NCBI GenBank assembly: GCA_036346205.1
Contig: JARFJB010000108.1
Coordinates: 5,001 to 69,000 of the forward strand
Length of the DNA stretch: 64,000 bases
Reading direction: 5' to 3'
DNA from: Vesta saturnalis
Lineage: Eukaryota; Arthropoda; Insecta; Coleoptera; Lampyridae
The notes under the pieces were generated by a model. It did no database searches and was not told the DNA's origin. It worked only from the letters and a program-made list of their open reading frames with translations. Positions 1 to 11,749 of this stretch are shown here, piece by piece. A program made the translations under genes and the position numbers. Every line of letters begins with the position of its first letter. Within the stretch, counting starts at the first letter, position 1.

Positions 1-117
1 GAATGTAAGAATGAACTGGCAAAGAACAAGAGGAATGGCATACAAAGTCAATAACAAACAACCAAAACAGCAAACTTTTATTAAATTATAAATTGTGCAA
101 CTAAACTAAAGTGAATG

Positions 118-393
118 TTAAAAGTGACCCCCGTTTTTATGTACACAAAGATTAATTCTACTATTGAATTGCACCCTACGCATCATCTCTTCATCTAATC
201 GTAAAATGTTTACTGAATATTGTATTCGCGCCTACAATTCTTCTTCGGTGTTTATTGGTTTAGAATATAAAATCTCTTTAAGTGTTCCCCATAAAAAGTA
301 ATCCATCGGCGTCAAATCCGGTGAGCGAGGTGGTCAATCAATTAATATTATATCGGTCATTTCTGCGTTAGTGTAGGGCACGGCCATAGCGAA
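118..393 (-). pseudogene. Tc1/mariner-like transposase, C-terminal remnant
   Basis: Read on the minus strand from about 393 to the TAA at 118-120, the frame gives the C-terminal block of a mariner-like transposase: a P-P-R-S-P-D-L-T-P-M-D-Y-F-L-W-G motif, which carries the last catalytic Asp in this superfamily. An in-frame TGA stands where a Trp normally precedes this motif, and a TAG follows about 30 codons later, so the copy is dead. The N-terminal DNA-binding half and the first catalytic Asp are not seen. It resembles the DD41D-type elements at 19-27 kb but is a separate, older fragment. No terminal repeats could be placed. Confidence 0.75.
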
Positions 394-804
394 AAAGGAA
401 ATTAAAATTCCAATAAAGATTTGTTAGACTGAATTATTTGACAATACCCTTTTGTAACTAATGACAATACTTAATAATGTTTAATCGATGAATTTTAGTA
501 CGCAATGAAACATTTAAATTCGATTATCACAGAACCGGCACTTCGAAGCGACATGTACCAGATATACCTTTTTTGAAGAAAACACATCAGAGAATAAGAA
601 GTTCTGACTAGAAATTTGATACACACAGGCATAAAAATGTTATGAAGCTTTAAATGTAGATAAAGGGATGCTGGTGGCATCCTCTGGAAGATACATAAAA
701 AATAATAACCTTGACACCGTGTATTTCGAAACTTTTGGACTAAGGTAAATTGGGCTAGATCCTCACACTATCGTCTCAGAAATTTGTCCTAATATTTTGT
801 ACAG

Positions 805-808
<4 letters not shown>
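394..808. other. No gene seen
   Basis: AT-rich sequence between the mariner remnant and the first TA tract. The short ORF at 495-680 (minus) has no recognisable motif and looks like chance. Nothing further supported. Confidence 0.5.
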
Positions 809-879
<71 letters not shown>

Positions 880-1106
880 ATGTATGTATGAGGGACATAT
901 TAGCAAAAATCATAATTCAAAACGAAATAAGGAAACAAATTATTCAAGACACCTACCATCATATAATATACGGATAAAATGAAATTTATGGAAGCTCCCT
1001 TAATTGTAAATAAAAAAAATTATTAATGCACAAGTGTCTCCTATTTGACTTAGCGTCTAAGTAAGAGAAAATTGCATAAAACTAAAAAGGCATATTCGTA
1101 TACGGT
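809..1106 (+). repeat. R1 repeat, partial copy beginning in a (TA)n tract
   Basis: A pure TA tract (809-875) is followed by about 230 bp that match, in reverse complement, the sequence beside the TA tracts at 11.0-11.7 kb. Shared blocks include the AAATAAGG..ACAAATTATTCAAGACACC stretch, the tail with TTATTAATGCACAAGTGTCTCC, and the TTAGCGTCTAAGTAAGAG block. Only the half of the unit on one side of the TA tract is present. The LINE at 1120 was inserted at its right edge. Confidence 0.8.
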
Positions 1107-1119
1107 ATTAATATTAGTT
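1107..1119. repeat. Target-site duplication of LINE-1, left copy
   Basis: ATTAATATTAGTT (13 bp) here is repeated exactly at 6642-6654, on the other side of the LINE. It abuts the T-run that is the minus-strand element's poly-A tail. Confidence 0.85.
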
Positions 1120-1196
1120 TTTTTTTTTTTTTGTATAGGGTTTAACTACTACGGTCATATCCCCTTTAATATTAGTAGATAGACATACAGTGCGGT

Positions 1197-2698
1197 TCAA
1201 AGTTGATCATATACACCTACTTCTTTTAAATAGTTGATTGTGTTTTTTATGTTTTCAGCGTCACACAGATTTTCTATGTAGTTGACCTTTAAATTATATT
1301 TCGATCTTTGTAGGCCGTAACCTGGACATTCTTGTAATATATGCCTTATTGTAAGGGTTACCTGGCATTATTCGCACATTGGGGGTATTCCATCGTCAAG
1401 TAGGTACTGGTGTGTAATCTTAGTATGACCTATTCTCATACGATGAATTTTTACGTTGACCTCTCTGGGAGTATGACGCAACTCGAATAACATTCCAACC
1501 TGAGGCTTTATTATAGCAAGGTGTGTATTTTGTGTTGTCCATCTTTGTTGCCAGTTTTTAATACTTTTATTTTTAAGATATGTTGCCAGGTTCGTTGGAT
1601 CAAGTTGATTTACGTCTACTTGAAGTTCTGAGATCACCCTCTTTGCTGCTTTATCTACTAGGTCGTTTCCTGGAATACCTACGTGACTAGGAACCCAGAT
1701 GGTAAGTTTAACTCTTTCCATCGTTAGGGACTTTATGGCAGACTGACATATTAACGTCATAGGATCTAAGGAATATATTTGTTTAATACTATTAACGCTA
1801 TTCATGCTATCTGTGATTAGTAAAAGTGTTCCGTTACCACATCCATTGAACAATATAAGATTGCCTGCCATATGGCATGTTGCTCTGCAAACTTTATTGA
1901 TGCATCGTTGTTTAATTTCCATGAATGCGATACCTCATCAACATATATCGCGCTGCCAACGCCTTTCTCAGACATAGACCCGTCTGTATAAATAATTTTG
2001 TGAGAGGGATACTGATCACATATGTTTTGAAACTCCTGTATATAGACATTGTTTGGGGTAGTTTCTTTTTTATGTTTTGCCAGACCTGTCCTTATTTCAA
2101 CATATGGTGCCTTCCAAGGTATGAACTCAAATTGCCTCGTCTCCAATACCATCGGTAGTGTCACACCCATGCGCACTATCTGTTCCCAAAATCTGATACC
2201 TGCTGGACGGGTAATAGTAGGTTGCTTTTGATATTGATCCTTATCTGTGTTCAATATAATTTTGTTGGGATGGTGTGGTATCGACATAATTTTGACCATG
2301 TACTTCGCCATTAACTGGTTTCTTCTAGTATCTAGAGATGATATACCCGACTCGCAGTAGAGGCTTTCAGTAGGGCTAGTAGGAAATGCACCAATGCAAT
2401 ATCTCAAAGCTGTGTTATGTACGACATTCAAACTTGCAAGTGCTGATTTACGTGCCGATGAGTATGCAACGCAACCGTAGTCAATTTGTGACAGTATCAA
2501 TGCTCGATAGATCTGTATCAGCCACTTGGGTTCTGCTCCCCATTTGGTATGTGCCAATACTTTCAAAATGTTTAAATTTTTTAGGCATTGCACTTTTAGA
2601 CATTGTAAGTGCCCCTTCCATGTAAGCGATCTGTCATACGTCAGTCCTAGAAATTTAGCGGTGTCAGAAAACCTAATGGGATTATTCATTATATACAA
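1197..2698 (-). pseudogene. LINE-1 ORF2, RT thumb + RNase H + C-terminal Cys-His region
   Basis: Two overlapping frames (1817-2698 and 1368-1922) carry the end of the RT and the RNase H, so there is a frameshift near 1820-1920. The first frame has the L-S-Q-I-D-Y-G-C-V-A-Y-S-S RT thumb motif, then Y-T-D-G-S (first RNase H Asp) and F-A-E-Q-H-A (the Glu). The second frame has I-T-D-S-M-N-S (next Asp) and V-P-S-H-V-G-I-P-G-N-D (the His/Asp end block). Beyond 1368 the reading continues through a stop into a C-x2-C..H-x4-C motif, typical of the I/R1/Jockey ORF2 C terminus. The role in an intact element is to degrade the RNA of the RNA:DNA hybrid and to bind nucleic acid. Confidence 0.85.
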
Positions 2699-2752
2699 AA
2701 CTGGATCGTAGTGCGGTTTCCTTAGTCTGCAAAAATGAATGCAGTTGGTTTT

Positions 2753-3556
2753 CTATTCACAGAATCCTAGTCCAATTTGTCGACCATTTTGTACAATTTG
2801 ATTGATCGCAGGTTGCAATTTCCTTGTAATTTCGCCTATAGTGCTTCCACTGCAGAAAATTGAGATGTCATCTACGTATATACATTTTGATATAGAATCC
2901 GATACGTGCATTAAAATATCATTAATAGCGATAGAGAAAAGGGTACAACTAAGTGTCGATCCTTGTGGCACCCCGTTTTCAAACGTTTGAAAGTCAGACA
3001 TTATATTTCCAACCCTCACTCGAAACCGTCTGGATTCTAGGAACGATTTTATTAGTAACGGTAAGTTGCCCCGCAGCTTTAGGTTGTATAGCTTTTTTAA
3101 GATGCCATATCTCCAGGTCATATCGTAAGCACCTTTGATGTCAAAAAAGACTGCGACCATACGTGCTCTCTTGCGGAAAGTTTCTTGTATGGCGCTCTCA
3201 AGGAACACCAGGTGGTCAGTTGTCGATCGGTGCTTCCTAAAACCAGCTTGATAAGGTACCAACACATTTTGCTGTTAAAGGATCCATTGGAGTCTACTGT
3301 TTATCATCCTTTCCAACAGCTTACCCATACAACACGTCAAGCTGATCGGACGATAGCTTGTTGGGAGTAGTGGATTTTCCCCAGGCTTTTTTATGGGTAC
3401 TACAATGGCATCCTTCCATTCCTCAGGGTAAATACCTTCCATCCATAACACATTATATAGATCTAATAATGCTCTATTGAATTCAGATGTTAAATTAGAT
3501 AACATTTCGTTACAGATTTCATCCGATCCCGGAGCTGTCCTTTTACTGTGTCGCAT
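2753..3556 (-). pseudogene. LINE-1 ORF2, reverse transcriptase core
   Basis: The frames 3275-3556 and 2753-3265 hold the RT fingers and palm. In order they show A-P-G-S-D-E-I and Y-R-P-I-S-L-T-C-C-M-G-K (fingers), then A-G-F-R-K-H-R-S-T, motif A F-F-D-I-K-G-A-Y-D (residues 40-48 of the second piece), motif B G-V-P-Q-G-S (98-103) and the catalytic Y-V-D-D (130-133). All catalytic residues survive. The enzyme is broken only by the change of frame at about 3266-3275 and another break at about 2700-2753. Its role in intact elements is target-primed reverse transcription at a nicked chromosomal site. Confidence 0.9.
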
Positions 3557-3619
3557 AGCGAGATCCAGTTCTTCAATGGTGAACGGTAAGTTGTATTCCT
3601 CGTATGTATTAGTGTTGAA

Positions 3620-4760
3620 CTATATTTCAATTTCACTTTCTTTTTTTGTTACATAAAATTCAGGATGATAATTATCAGAGCTACTTACAGTTGAGAACTG
3701 AGTCGCCAACGTATTTGCAATCTGCATTGGATCATGGACAAGAAGATTATCAGGAGTCTGTAGTGTAGTAATGGTGTGTGACTGATTGGTGCCATTAATT
3801 GCTTTTATTTTTCGCCAGGTCTTATTTATTTCAGAAGCCGTCGTGATGGTGGATGTATATTGATTCCAACTTTGGCGTTTACTTTGCAGGACAGTTCGCC
3901 TGCTGGCGGCTCTTGCTTTTTTAAAAGCAATGTGGTTTTCCATCGTTGAATGCCGGCAGTATTTTTTAAAAGCTGCTTTTTTATTTCTAACAGCCTCATT
4001 CACTTCAGGATTCCACCATGGCATAGGGCGCTTTACGTATTTACTGCCTGATCTAGGGATGCTTGTAGTAGCTGCGGCTAATATCGCGTTGGTAATTGTT
4101 GCTACATGAACGTTTCTTGGCATTATAAGGTTTTCACGAAATAAGGGCCAGTTTGCTTTCGCGGTTTTGCACCGTTCAACAACGACTTTGGTTTGTGTAG
4201 GAACGTCTGTTTCAATAATGATCGGAAAATGATCACTATTGTGGAGATCATCGACAGTTCGCCATTTAAGGCGTGGAGCTAGCACGGGTGAGACCAACGT
4301 TAAGTCTAACGCATCAAACGTTCTTGATCCAGCATTGTGGTAAGTGGGTGCACCCGAATTGAGCAGAAATATTTCGTCTGAGTTTAACCAGTTTTCTATC
4401 AAACGTCCTTTTACATCATTTTTGGTAGATCCCCATAATTTGTTGTGCGCATTAAAGTCCCCAACTACAACAAAAGGTGTAGGCAGTTCTTTTATTAACT
4501 TTTCAAGTTCTTCTATTTCCCATTTGTTATCGGGAAGGTAAATATTGCAGACAGTCATTTTAATAGGCGTTTCTACCCTTATCACTACGTACAATGTTGT
4601 ATCCTTTCAATGAATATGCCTGTCCAGATTTGAGGTGTGTTTCTTGTAAGCAGAACATCATTGGATCCAGTTCGTGTAAAAGCATTTTTATATCAGGATA
4701 TCGTTTCAAAATACCTCTACAATTCCACTGAATTAAATAATTTTGTCTATTGAATGTGTC
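3620..4760 (-). pseudogene. LINE-1 ORF2, APE-type endonuclease and linker
   Basis: The long frame 3620-4594 contains V-V-V-G-D-F-N-A-H-N (residues 43-51), L-D-L-T-L (97-101) and S-D-H-F-P-I (120-125), the metal-binding and catalytic blocks of APE endonucleases that nick the target DNA. The N-terminal block (I-Q-W-N-C-R-G-I followed by C-L-Q-E-T-H) lies upstream at about 4605-4745 in another frame, so there is a frameshift near 4594. After the endonuclease comes the usual P-W-W-N-P-E-V linker. A second break separates this piece from the RT at about 3556-3620. Confidence 0.88.
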
Positions 4761-4930
4761 CAGAGTATTTTATCAGATAGTTTAAATATAAATAAAAATG
4801 CTATAGGTGCAATAAATAAATAAGTACATATATAGTGTATATAAGACATAAATAAAATTGAACGTACAAACATATATATCACAGATAAATAGGTAAGTAA
4901 AATTAAACTCTATCAATATCACAGAAATTA

Positions 4931-6400
4931 TCACAGGTTATTTGTCAAGGTGTTCCTATGAATCACCTGTACTTTGACGAGGTGTTCTAGGTGTGCCTTT
5001 TGGCCACCTCTTCTTCTTTTTTTTTGTCTCGCCTCTAGTACTGTCTCCTCATCAGGAGTGGTTATGCTAGAGTGACTAGATCCAGTTCTCCGTTTGGCTC
5101 CACGTGTTTCAGCCTCCATGCAATCTATTTCAGGTGGCATGGTAGATTTAATTTGTTTGTTTCCTTCTCGAATAGATGATTTGGGAGGGGTAGGCGCAAG
5201 CATCGTTTGAATAGGATTATTAGCTATCGTTTTTTCGAGAAGAATGTTTATTACTTGGCCCATTTCCTCCTTGATAATCTTTCTAATTTCAGGCACAACA
5301 GTTTGCAGTGATAGAGATGTTGAAGATGTTACCTGTGCGTATGTGCTACTTGGTGTTACTAATGTAGAAACCTTCTTTTTTGCTTCCTGGTACGATAATT
5401 TGTGTAGTACTTTGACTTCCTGTATTTTCATTTCCTGTTGGAATACCAAGCAGGATCTCAAAGTTGCCTTGTGTGGCCCTTTGCAATTGGGACATTCAAT
5501 TGGCAACTCGCACTGTGTACCCGTGTGAGGAGTCTTGCCGCACACGCATCTCTGGTCGTTTTTACAATTAATTGCAGAGTGTCCAAATTTCTGGCAATTA
5601 AAGCACCTCAGTGGATTCGGGATATACGGACGTACTTGCAAAGGATAGAAAGCTGCATGGATAGTTTTTGGTAGTAGCGGTACATTGAATGTTAGTACAT
5701 GGTTTGGGGTGTCTTTGAATTCTCCTTCCCATTTCGTCTTTATTCGTCTAACATCTATAACTCCTTGTTCTTTTAGATTATCTTTTATTTCATCGATTGA
5801 GCAATTAAGTAAATCTCGACAAAAGACGACCCCTTTACATGTATTTAAACCGCTATGGGGTTCAACAGTACATTCAAACTCGCCAAAACGCTGTAATTTC
5901 ATTAAATACCTGGATTGTTTACTAGACACTGTCTCTACGGGTAAGTCACCCTTTATCTTTTTGACATTTTTCACATTTCCTAATTTAGAGTATAAAACTT
6001 TACTAATTACAAAGGGACTTACAGTAGTAAAGTCTCCTTCCTTTCTTTTAACTACCAGGAACCGGGGCACTGAGTCCTCCGTCTCTTTGGAAGCGTTTGT
6101 TTTCAGAGGTGGGAAGACATCTTCACTAGAAGAATGTCTTCCTTTATGCTGTCCTCCAGCAGCTTGTCCAATATCATTGCCAGGGTCGTCATCTATTCCA
6201 GTAGTCCTTACTTGCTCCGTAGCCTGGTTTCCTACCACGGACGCCGAGCAGTCGCTGGATGACGGTCGGGTGAGGCCTGCCCGCTTCGCCTCACTCCCGA
6301 CCGGTACTGGGGACAATCCGAACCCCTGCACCGTAAGCTGTGGGCCCCCCGAAGGGCTCGTGTTAATGTCCATTATCCATGTGAATTGCATTGTCGTCAT
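4931..6400 (-). CDS. LINE-1 ORF1 nucleic-acid-binding (gag-like) protein
   Basis: An uninterrupted 489-codon frame starting with ATG at 6398-6400. The N-terminal 100 residues are low-complexity and Ser/Gly-rich. Residues about 110-260 form an RRM-like region beginning P-R-F-L-V-V-K-R. Three zinc knuckles follow: C266-x2-C269-x4-H274-x4-C279, C285-x-C287-x4-H292-x4-C297 and C303-x2-C306-x3-H310-x6-C317. The C terminus is basic (Arg/Lys run near residue 470). Proteins of this type package the element RNA into a ribonucleoprotein. Internal Met4 or Met10 could also be the start. It sits upstream of ORF2 with about 170 bp between. It is the only intact LINE ORF in the window, so it may still be translated although its ORF2 is dead. 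Confidence 0.88.
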   Translation of the reverse strand: MTTMQFTWIMDINTSPSGGPQLTVQGFGLSPVPVGSEAKRAGLTRPSSSDCSASVVGNQATEQVRTTGIDDDPGNDIGQAAGGQHKGRHSSSEDVFPPLKTNASKETEDSVPRFLVVKRKEGDFTTVSPFVISKVLYSKLGNVKNVKKIKGDLPVETVSSKQSRYLMKLQRFGEFECTVEPHSGLNTCKGVVFCRDLLNCSIDEIKDNLKEQGVIDVRRIKTKWEGEFKDTPNHVLTFNVPLLPKTIHAAFYPLQVRPYIPNPLRCFNCQKFGHSAINCKNDQRCVCGKTPHTGTQCELPIECPNCKGPHKATLRSCLVFQQEMKIQEVKVLHKLSYQEAKKKVSTLVTPSSTYAQVTSSTSLSLQTVVPEIRKIIKEEMGQVINILLEKTIANNPIQTMLAPTPPKSSIREGNKQIKSTMPPEIDCMEAETRGAKRRTGSSHSSITTPDEETVLEARQKKRRRGGQKAHLEHLVKVQVIHRNTLTNNL

Positions 6401-6641
6401 CAGTGCATTTTAACGCTACCTGCCAGCGGGCCAAGGCCTTTTTTTGTTTTTTTTTTCATTTTTGACATAGAACAAGGAACAGAAAAAAAGAAAATAAACA
6501 AGACTAGGATTTCAAACTAACTACATTAAGGAAGCACGAGTAGACGAAGACAAACGACTTGAGATCTCTTTGCTTCACCACTGATGGCAACAGTGGCTAC
6601 TGAGCCTCCCCACCACGTCAAGGTAGATCTCATCGGGGAGG

Positions 6642-6654
6642 ATTAATATTAGTT
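6642..6654. repeat. Target-site duplication of LINE-1, right copy
   Basis: Exact copy of the 13-bp sequence at 1107-1119, lying just beyond the 5' end of the LINE. Confidence 0.85.
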
Positions 6655-7310
6655 GTACAGATATACAGATGAATAATCCGAATTATTTTAAGCAGTCTGA
6701 AATGGCAATAGATAAGGTGCAGATCCGACAATCGGTATGTTGGTTGCTATAAAAAAGTAACTCCAAAAAAAAAGGCGACTGTTCGCAAAACCGTCGTATG
6801 CAAAAACAAACAGCAGTTTGGTTAACGACAGACTTACTTCATAATTACATTACCCTATAATTTAATATCTCTTTCAAAATGACTTGTTACGTAACAAAAA
6901 AACTTGTAATACTTCAATAACATTGATCACAATCTAAATGAACGATAAACGGAGAATGTCGCTGTAAAATTATTTAACTCGATACTTCTCATAAAACCAT
7001 TCAATTACTACAAATTTAATAACACCTACATTTCAATTTACTACCTTACGTCGGCAAATCGCAGGCTCAGAGGATGAAGTTACAATAGCTTCCAATCTCT
7101 TAAAACAGTTAATGGTCATATATTTGGGCGTTTACGTATTAAATTTTAGTACAGTTACATAAAAAGAACGTTTTAAATTTCGCAATTCAAAAACAAGAAA
7201 CTCAAAAAATAATTATCAGATTCGGTCAGTGCGTACAAGGCCATTTTATCAATAACTACCTTTTATCAATACAATGAAAATTATAAAGATATCGGTAACA
7301 TAAATTTTGA
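6655..7310 (+). repeat. R2 repeat, copy 1
   Basis: About 650 bp that reappear in reverse complement at 13025-13433 plus 15879-16215. Matching blocks include AATGAATAATCC/AATTATT, the ACAATCGG..GGTG patch, TTACAGCGACATTCTCCGTTTA and GCCTGCGATTTGCCG (all written in one orientation or the other). No coding sequence was recognised in it. The second copy is split by a piggyBac element. Confidence 0.8.
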
Positions 7311-7339
7311 TATACATGCATGAAATAAACTTTCAATTC

Positions 7340-8230
7340 ACAACGTTACACAGATAAAAAATCAAGAGCTTAACAAGTAAATCGTGTGAATGAATACGTT
7401 TGCTTCTAAATTTCTAAATTTCTAAATTTCTAAATTTCTAAATTTCTAAATTTCTAAATTTCTAAATTTCTAAATTTCTAAATTTCTAAATTTCTAAATT
7501 TCTAAATTTCTAAATTTCTAAATTCCTAAATTTCTAAATCAATTTCTAAATTCTAAATTCTAAATTTCTAAATTTCTAAATTTCTAAATTTCTAAATTTC
7601 TAAATTTCTAAATTTCTAAATTTCTAAATTTCTAAATTTCTAAATTTCTAAATTTCTAAATTTCTAAATTTCTAAATTTCTAAATTTCTAAATTTCTAAT
7701 TCAAATTTCTAAATTTCTAAATTTTAAATTTATAAATTTCTAAATTTCTAAATTTCTAAATTTCTAAATTTCTAAATTTCTAAATTTCTAAATTTCTAAA
7801 TTTCTAAATTTCTAAATTTCTAAATTTCTAAATTTCTAAATTTCTAAATTTCTAAATTTCTAAATTTCTAAATTTCTAAATTTCTAAATTTCTAAATGTC
7901 TAAATTTCTAAATTTCTAAATTTCTAAATTTCTAAATTTCTAAATTTCAAAAATTTCTAAATTTCTAAATTTCTAAATTTCTAAATTTCTAAATTTCTAA
8001 ATTTCTGAATTTCTAAATTTCTAAATTTCTAAATTTCTAAAATTCTAAATTTCTAAATTTCTAAATTTCTAAATTTCTAAAGTTCTAAATTTCTAAATTT
8101 CTAAATTTCTAAATTTCTAAATTTCTAAATTTCTAAATTTCTAAATTTCTAAATTTCTAAATTTCCAAATTTTCTGAAGGGCTTTTCTACAATAATTTCC
8201 ACGAAATCAAGCGAATACATCCCCCACATA
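7340..8230 (+). repeat. R1 repeat, partial copy hosting a long octamer array
   Basis: The left flank (GTGTGAATGAATACGTTTGC) and right flank (GAAGGGCTTTTCTACAATAA) are the reverse complement of adjacent sequence in the R1 units at 11.0-11.9 kb. In those units the two flanks are separated only by TTCTAAATTTCCT, whereas here roughly 765 bp of octamer repeats lie between them. Confidence 0.82.
7407..8172. repeat. (AAATTTCT)n octanucleotide array, about 95 copies
   Basis: Near-perfect head-to-tail AAATTTCT with a few variants: AAATTCCT, AAATGTCT, AAAGTTCT, a slipped patch near 7530-7565, and another near 7700-7740. The octamer equals the CTAAATTT found once in unexpanded R1 copies, so it grew in place by slippage. 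Confidence 0.95.
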
Positions 8231-9750
8231 AACACAAGAAAAGAAAACACACTTATTATAGTCACCGGCCAAAATAAAAGTTTACCTTACGTAGCACCAA
8301 CAATAGAATATTCTTCTTCCTCTGGACTTCAATATAATAGGTCGCACCACGATTTTACCAGCTACTGAATTCGATATCTGAGTATTTACGGTAATGTTCT
8401 CCATATAAAATTTCACAAACGACAAAATCCTATTCATATTTACTCGAACTAAATTTATGACAATTACTTCAACCAAAAGCACACATGACTAATTTTTCAT
8501 CTGATTTATGGTTAATGCACAAATATTTAACCATAATTGTGAGTAGTGCGTTATTTCCAAAGCGTTCCTTAACGTTAATTAATTTAATCTATACTTAATT
8601 AAAGCGGCACTACTTATAGCAGGTTTGTATTTTGTTTGAGCAGCGCGATATACGGGAAACTACATCTTCAACAAGAACCCTTCAAATTAAGCCGCACAAG
8701 AAAATGCATCACAGCAGGTCCACAGAACAGGGCTAAGTATTTGATAAAACACGAAAACCCTCTTTATGTCAAAATATTTTCATTACAGACAAACGATACA
8801 CAACAGAAAACAACTCGGGGATATGGTGAACCAGTATATTATCCCATTTAATGGAAGCGGGCATCACTTACTCCACGGTAATTCGATACACCCCCAGTAT
8901 GTAGTAACTTATTCCAACCCTATAACTATCGCCTTTCCCATATATTACGACCAGCGTAAACAAAAAAAAACGTGAGTTCCGCTCTCTACGGCATCTCTAA
9001 CAGAACTAATTACTACCGTGTTTAGAATTCGGCATCTTCCCTTATAACCCTTTCCATCTTACTTAAATCTGCAATAGCCAGTCATGAAAAGAATTACTTA
9101 AAATTTTAAATCGCGCCAGAAACGAATCAAACTCGAAAAACTAAATCGGAAAAATTACATCACCCATCTGTGTTCCCAAAGGTGCCTCGTGTAAGGTGGT
9201 ATGGGTAAGATAACGAAACTTTTACTATAATGACCCTTAAACTAACGTACATAAAATTCAACTCTGTTTGAAGTCAACCATTTTTACCGAAAGGAAGACG
9301 TCAGTCTGGCGGAGATAATTAATTTTTTGTGCAAGATGTACCATACAATGTAATAAATTTTCTACTCAATTTAATTTTATAAAACAATTTCCATTCATTT
9401 ACCAAAATACACCAATATTAAAAATGACGAGCACATTTATGGCCACAAAAACTACTCTAACATTAATATAATAGTAACTCCTATATCACTTGTGAGTGAA
9501 ACGTAATTTTGCAAATAAAAGTTCCATTTATAAATGACCCCAATCCCAAAAAAATGTGACCAAATAAAAGCTCGCAAAAACTTACACTCTCTTAAATTCG
9601 AAATTAAAATGAAAGAGAACAAAACCAACTATCCACCGTATGATCCTAAGAATGTAACAACACGTCGACAGCCGGTATATCTTACCACACACATACAGGA
9701 TCGCAAAAATAGCAATCGATGTCTTTGTTCTCATTAGACTACTTTAAAAT
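8231..9750. other. No gene seen
   Basis: AT-rich sequence without long or motif-bearing frames. The short ORFs at 8282-8482, 8636-8851 and 9534-9737 show no family resemblance. No terminal repeats seen. Confidence 0.5.
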
Positions 9751-10287
9751 ATGACGCATAATATGCAACTTTTAACCGTTAAAAGCTGCTGGAACAAATT
9801 AATAATTGATTTTAATAGACGAAATCCTGGCCTATATCCAAGTAACAGTACATTTTTAGAGAATATTACATCAGTTTGGGAAAATAATTTCCAAGTAGAA
9901 ACTGTGAAATAAGGATTTGCAACCTCCGGCTTATTTCCTGAAGTGAATTGGCTCAAATTCCCTACTGAGGTCCACGACTAAGCGAAGTGGGGAAGATTTA
10001 AGTCCATGAAAGAAAACATAGACTCTTCTGATGTGAAACTGTTTATCGCATCAGAAGGCTACGATCAAAGTGACCATTTAGCAGAGACTGTGAATGTAGG
10101 TCATTTGAGGCGTAAAAAATATAGTAGGTACATCAAGGCAAGTTTCGCATTCTCTAGCCAAAAAAAAGGAACGTTCGAAACATTTATAAGGAGAAAGTTA
10201 TCAGAAAATATGAATAAGGCCACTGAGAGAAAAACAAAGAGAGTAACAGGTACCTCAGGAAACATAATAAACCGAAAGAAGCTTTAG
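9751..10287 (+). pseudogene. pogo/Tigger-like transposase, C-terminal remnant
   Basis: From the ATG at 9751 one frame reads through two in-frame stops (TAA near 9910 and 9979) into the open stretch 10006-10287. Early residues match the end of the DDE_1 (pogo/CENP-B-type) domain: K-S-C-W-N-K-L-I-I-D-F-N, R-R-N-P-G, then after the first stop G-F-A-T-S-G-L-F-P and a K-F-P-x-E block. The later part is a Lys-rich tail ending in N-R-K-K-L. The catalytic aspartates would lie upstream and are not found. Function in an intact element would be cut-and-paste transposition at TA. The assignment rests on a short motif pattern. Confidence 0.55.
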
Positions 10288-10538
10288 AGGAACTGAAGTA
10301 ACAATAGAATCAGAAGAACAAAAACAAGACTGAGAAGAATGCAAAGTAAAAGCAAATTATAACAAAAAATGACATCTCCACATCAGAAAGTGAAAGAAAA
10401 GGCGTTTGTTACGCAAGTAAGATCGAAAGAGAGATATTTTCCTAAGTGTTGCTTATTTTTTTTCATTTTGCTTATTACAGGATTATGTATTTTTTTACAT
10501 TTTGTTACCTCTCTAACTCTATTTTAATTATAGATCAT

Positions 10539-10580
<42 letters not shown>
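10539..10580. repeat. (AT)n microsatellite
   Basis: About 42 bp of alternating A and T. The GC-richer block that follows (about 10620-10830) matches nothing else in the window and holds no long frame. Confidence 0.9.
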
Positions 10581-10583
<3 letters not shown>

Positions 10584-10988
10584 TGAACAGTAACATAATA
10601 TTTAAATGGTTTTTATTTTGTGCGGTATTTAGGTGAATCCTGGGCTAGTATCTTCCCTCAGAACCCTAACTCCGTCCGTTCTGATCCTTTCGGAACTGCA
10701 CCCCATGCGTACATACTTAATGTATGTGTGTTGGGAATCCATGACTGTGGCTGAAGGAGCTTGGAAAGCTCAGACATCCCATCCTCCCCCTTGGGGAACG
10801 GAATAAAACACGTAGCCTCCTACTTTTTCCTTTTGATTTACAGCCAATCTATCGTTATACATTTCTGCCAAGAAGTTTCCTATGTTAGTTACATATGTTA
10901 CATATGTAAACCTGTCCAAATAAGAGGTGTCTCCTTATAGGAGTCGTATACGAATATGCCTTTTTAGTTTTATAAAGTGTCTCTTACT

Positions 10989-11484
<496 letters not shown>

Positions 11485-11677
11485 TAGACGCTAAATCAAA
11501 TAGAAGACACTTGTGCATTAATAATTTTTTTATTCACACTTAACGGCGGTATAATAAATTTTATTTTTTCGGTATATTATATAATGGTAGGTTTCTTGAA
11601 TAATTTGTCTCCTTATTTCGTTTTGAATTATGATTTTGCGAATATGTTCTCATACACACACACACACACACGCGCGC

Positions 11678-11749
<72 letters not shown>

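Larger units (their letters stand above)
1120..6641 (-). mobile_element. LINE-1 copy: I-type non-LTR retrotransposon, full length, ORF2 broken
   Basis: About 5.5 kb on the minus strand bounded by a perfect 13-bp duplication. In element order it has a GC-richer 5' UTR (6641-6401), ORF1 with zinc knuckles, a low-complexity AAATAAATA-rich spacer (about 4930-4765), ORF2 (APE endonuclease, reverse transcriptase, RNase H, C-terminal Cys-His motif), a short 3' UTR and a poly-A tail (the T-run at 1118-1132). The RNase H domain after the RT together with the three-knuckle ORF1 points to the I group rather than Jockey; this is a family-level inference. ORF1 is intact but ORF2 carries several frameshifts, so this copy cannot move by itself. 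Confidence 0.88.

Noticed and set aside
5685..6413. 242-codon plus-strand frame opposite LINE ORF1
   Set aside because: It is antisense to an intact ORF1 with zinc knuckles and has no motif of its own.
7402..8172. CRISPR-like array
   Set aside because: Perfect head-to-tail octamers without spacers, in a eukaryotic context; it is a satellite.
10006..10287. Stand-alone 93-codon gene
   Set aside because: It continues in frame from the pogo-like remnant upstream after two stops, so it is better read as the tail of that pseudogene.
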